Shown here: positions 5,028 to 5,249 of the stretch, in pieces | How positions within the stretch are numbered: the stretch's first letter is position 1 | Layout of the letters: each line of letters starts with the position of its first letter | Assembly: GCA_002493635.1 (NCBI GenBank) | Contig: DKZL01000022.1 | Location: forward strand, 75,520 to 80,768 | DNA: 5,249 nucleotides | DNA from: Ruminococcaceae bacterium UBA7075 | GTDB lineage: Bacteria > Bacillota > Clostridia > Oscillospirales > Acutalibacteraceae | Direction: 5' to 3' | The notes under the pieces: model-generated | What the model was told of the DNA's origin: nothing | The model's database searches: none | What the model saw: only the letters and a program-made list of their open reading frames with translations | Program-made: the position numbers and the translations under genes

Positions 5028-5051
5028 ATAGAAAAAATTAGGAGGAACAGT

Positions 5052-5249
5052 ATGAAAACAAAATTTAAAAGAATTACAGCCTTGTTTGTTGCATTGCTGA
5101 CATTTGCTTTTTCTGTTGCTACCGTAAATGCTCAATGCACAAATAAGAATAGCCTACAGTCTGCCTGTAGGCGCTACGCACATATCCTTACTCCGACAGT
5201 ACCGTATGCGGGTCCGTATTATTCGGATGAAAGCACCAATAACCTGCGT
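5052..5249 (+). CDS. Secreted protein of unknown function (N-terminal part, runs off the window)
   Basis: The frame stays open for 66 codons from the ATG at 5052 to the end of the window. AGGAGG at 5040-5045 with a 6-base spacer fixes the start. Residues 1-27 form a signal peptide: MKTKFKRI is basic, a hydrophobic stretch (TALFVALLTFAFSV) follows, and cleavage after VNA is likely. Its first residues resemble the start of LRR-dockerin 2 (MRTKLKQIT). The visible mature part (QCTNKNSLQSACRRY onward, then TPTVPYAGPYYSDES) matches no family I recognise and shows no LRR pattern yet. Cys29 is preceded by Gln, so it is not a convincing lipobox. The mature-coding sequence looks richer in G and C than the signal-peptide part. 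It has its own promoter and is separated from LRR-dockerin 2 by a terminator, so it is not in one operon with it. Confidence 0.75.
   Translation, partial: MKTKFKRITALFVALLTFAFSVATVNAQCTNKNSLQSACRRYAHILTPTVPYAGPYYSDESTNNLR
5152..5172. repeat. 8-bp perfect hairpin inside the start of the third gene
   Basis: GCCTACAG (5152-5159) and CTGTAGGC (5165-5172) are perfect reverse complements with a 5-base loop. It falls about 20 bases after the end of the signal-peptide codons. No T tract follows, so it is not a terminator. It may be incidental, an mRNA structure or the trace of an inserted end. Confidence 0.5.

Noticed and set aside
5152..5249. Group II intron or other mobile-element end at the hairpin in the third gene
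   Set aside because: No intron boundary motif, domain V or transposase sequence is visible, and the reading frame continues through.

Overview
The window looks like a low-GC, Gram-positive Clostridia genome of the gut Ruminococcus / Eubacterium siraeum type. This is inferred from strong AGGAGG ribosome binding sites, TTGACA/TAAAAT-like promoters, and large secreted BspA-type leucine-rich-repeat (LRR) proteins ending in type I dockerins, the modules that dock proteins onto cohesin scaffolds in cellulosome-like complexes. No scaffoldin, cohesin or enzyme domain lies in the window, so assembly into such a complex is inferred from the dockerins alone.

Layout. Bases 1-108 are the last 35 codons of a TrpB2-type tryptophan synthase beta chain, followed by a strong terminator (132-169). 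A consensus promoter (289-317) then drives LRR-dockerin gene 1 (352-2091). Ten bases after its stop codon the sequence passes directly into the middle of a second trpB copy (about 2101-2682), which lacks its N-terminal half and ends with its own copy of the trpB terminator. Next come small inverted repeats (2776-2852), a short XRE-family repressor gene on the minus strand (2871-3098), and a 361-base intergenic region holding divergent and tandem promoters and dyad elements. LRR-dockerin gene 2 (3460-4815) follows, then a terminator (4919-4946), a promoter (4999-5027) and the start of a third secreted protein that runs off the end (5052-5249).

The organising feature is a doubled unit, [trpB 3' end - terminator - LRR-dockerin gene]. 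The trpB tails match at about 95% and the two dockerin-coding ends at about 99% over 199 bases, yet the LRR bodies and upstream regions differ strongly. The dockerin match ends exactly where the trpB fragment begins (about 2101), which is the footprint of a tandem duplication, unequal crossover or allele insertion with its joint at that point. The second unit carries the XRE gene and a more elaborate promoter region that the first lacks.

Functionally, the two LRR-dockerin proteins are probably secreted adhesin or binding proteins. Each has a signal peptide, a solenoid of about 23-residue repeats broken by one conserved non-LRR island, and a two-loop calcium-binding dockerin. The XRE protein is a plausible local regulator of itself and of LRR gene 2. 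No CRISPR array, tRNA, rRNA or transposase is visible.
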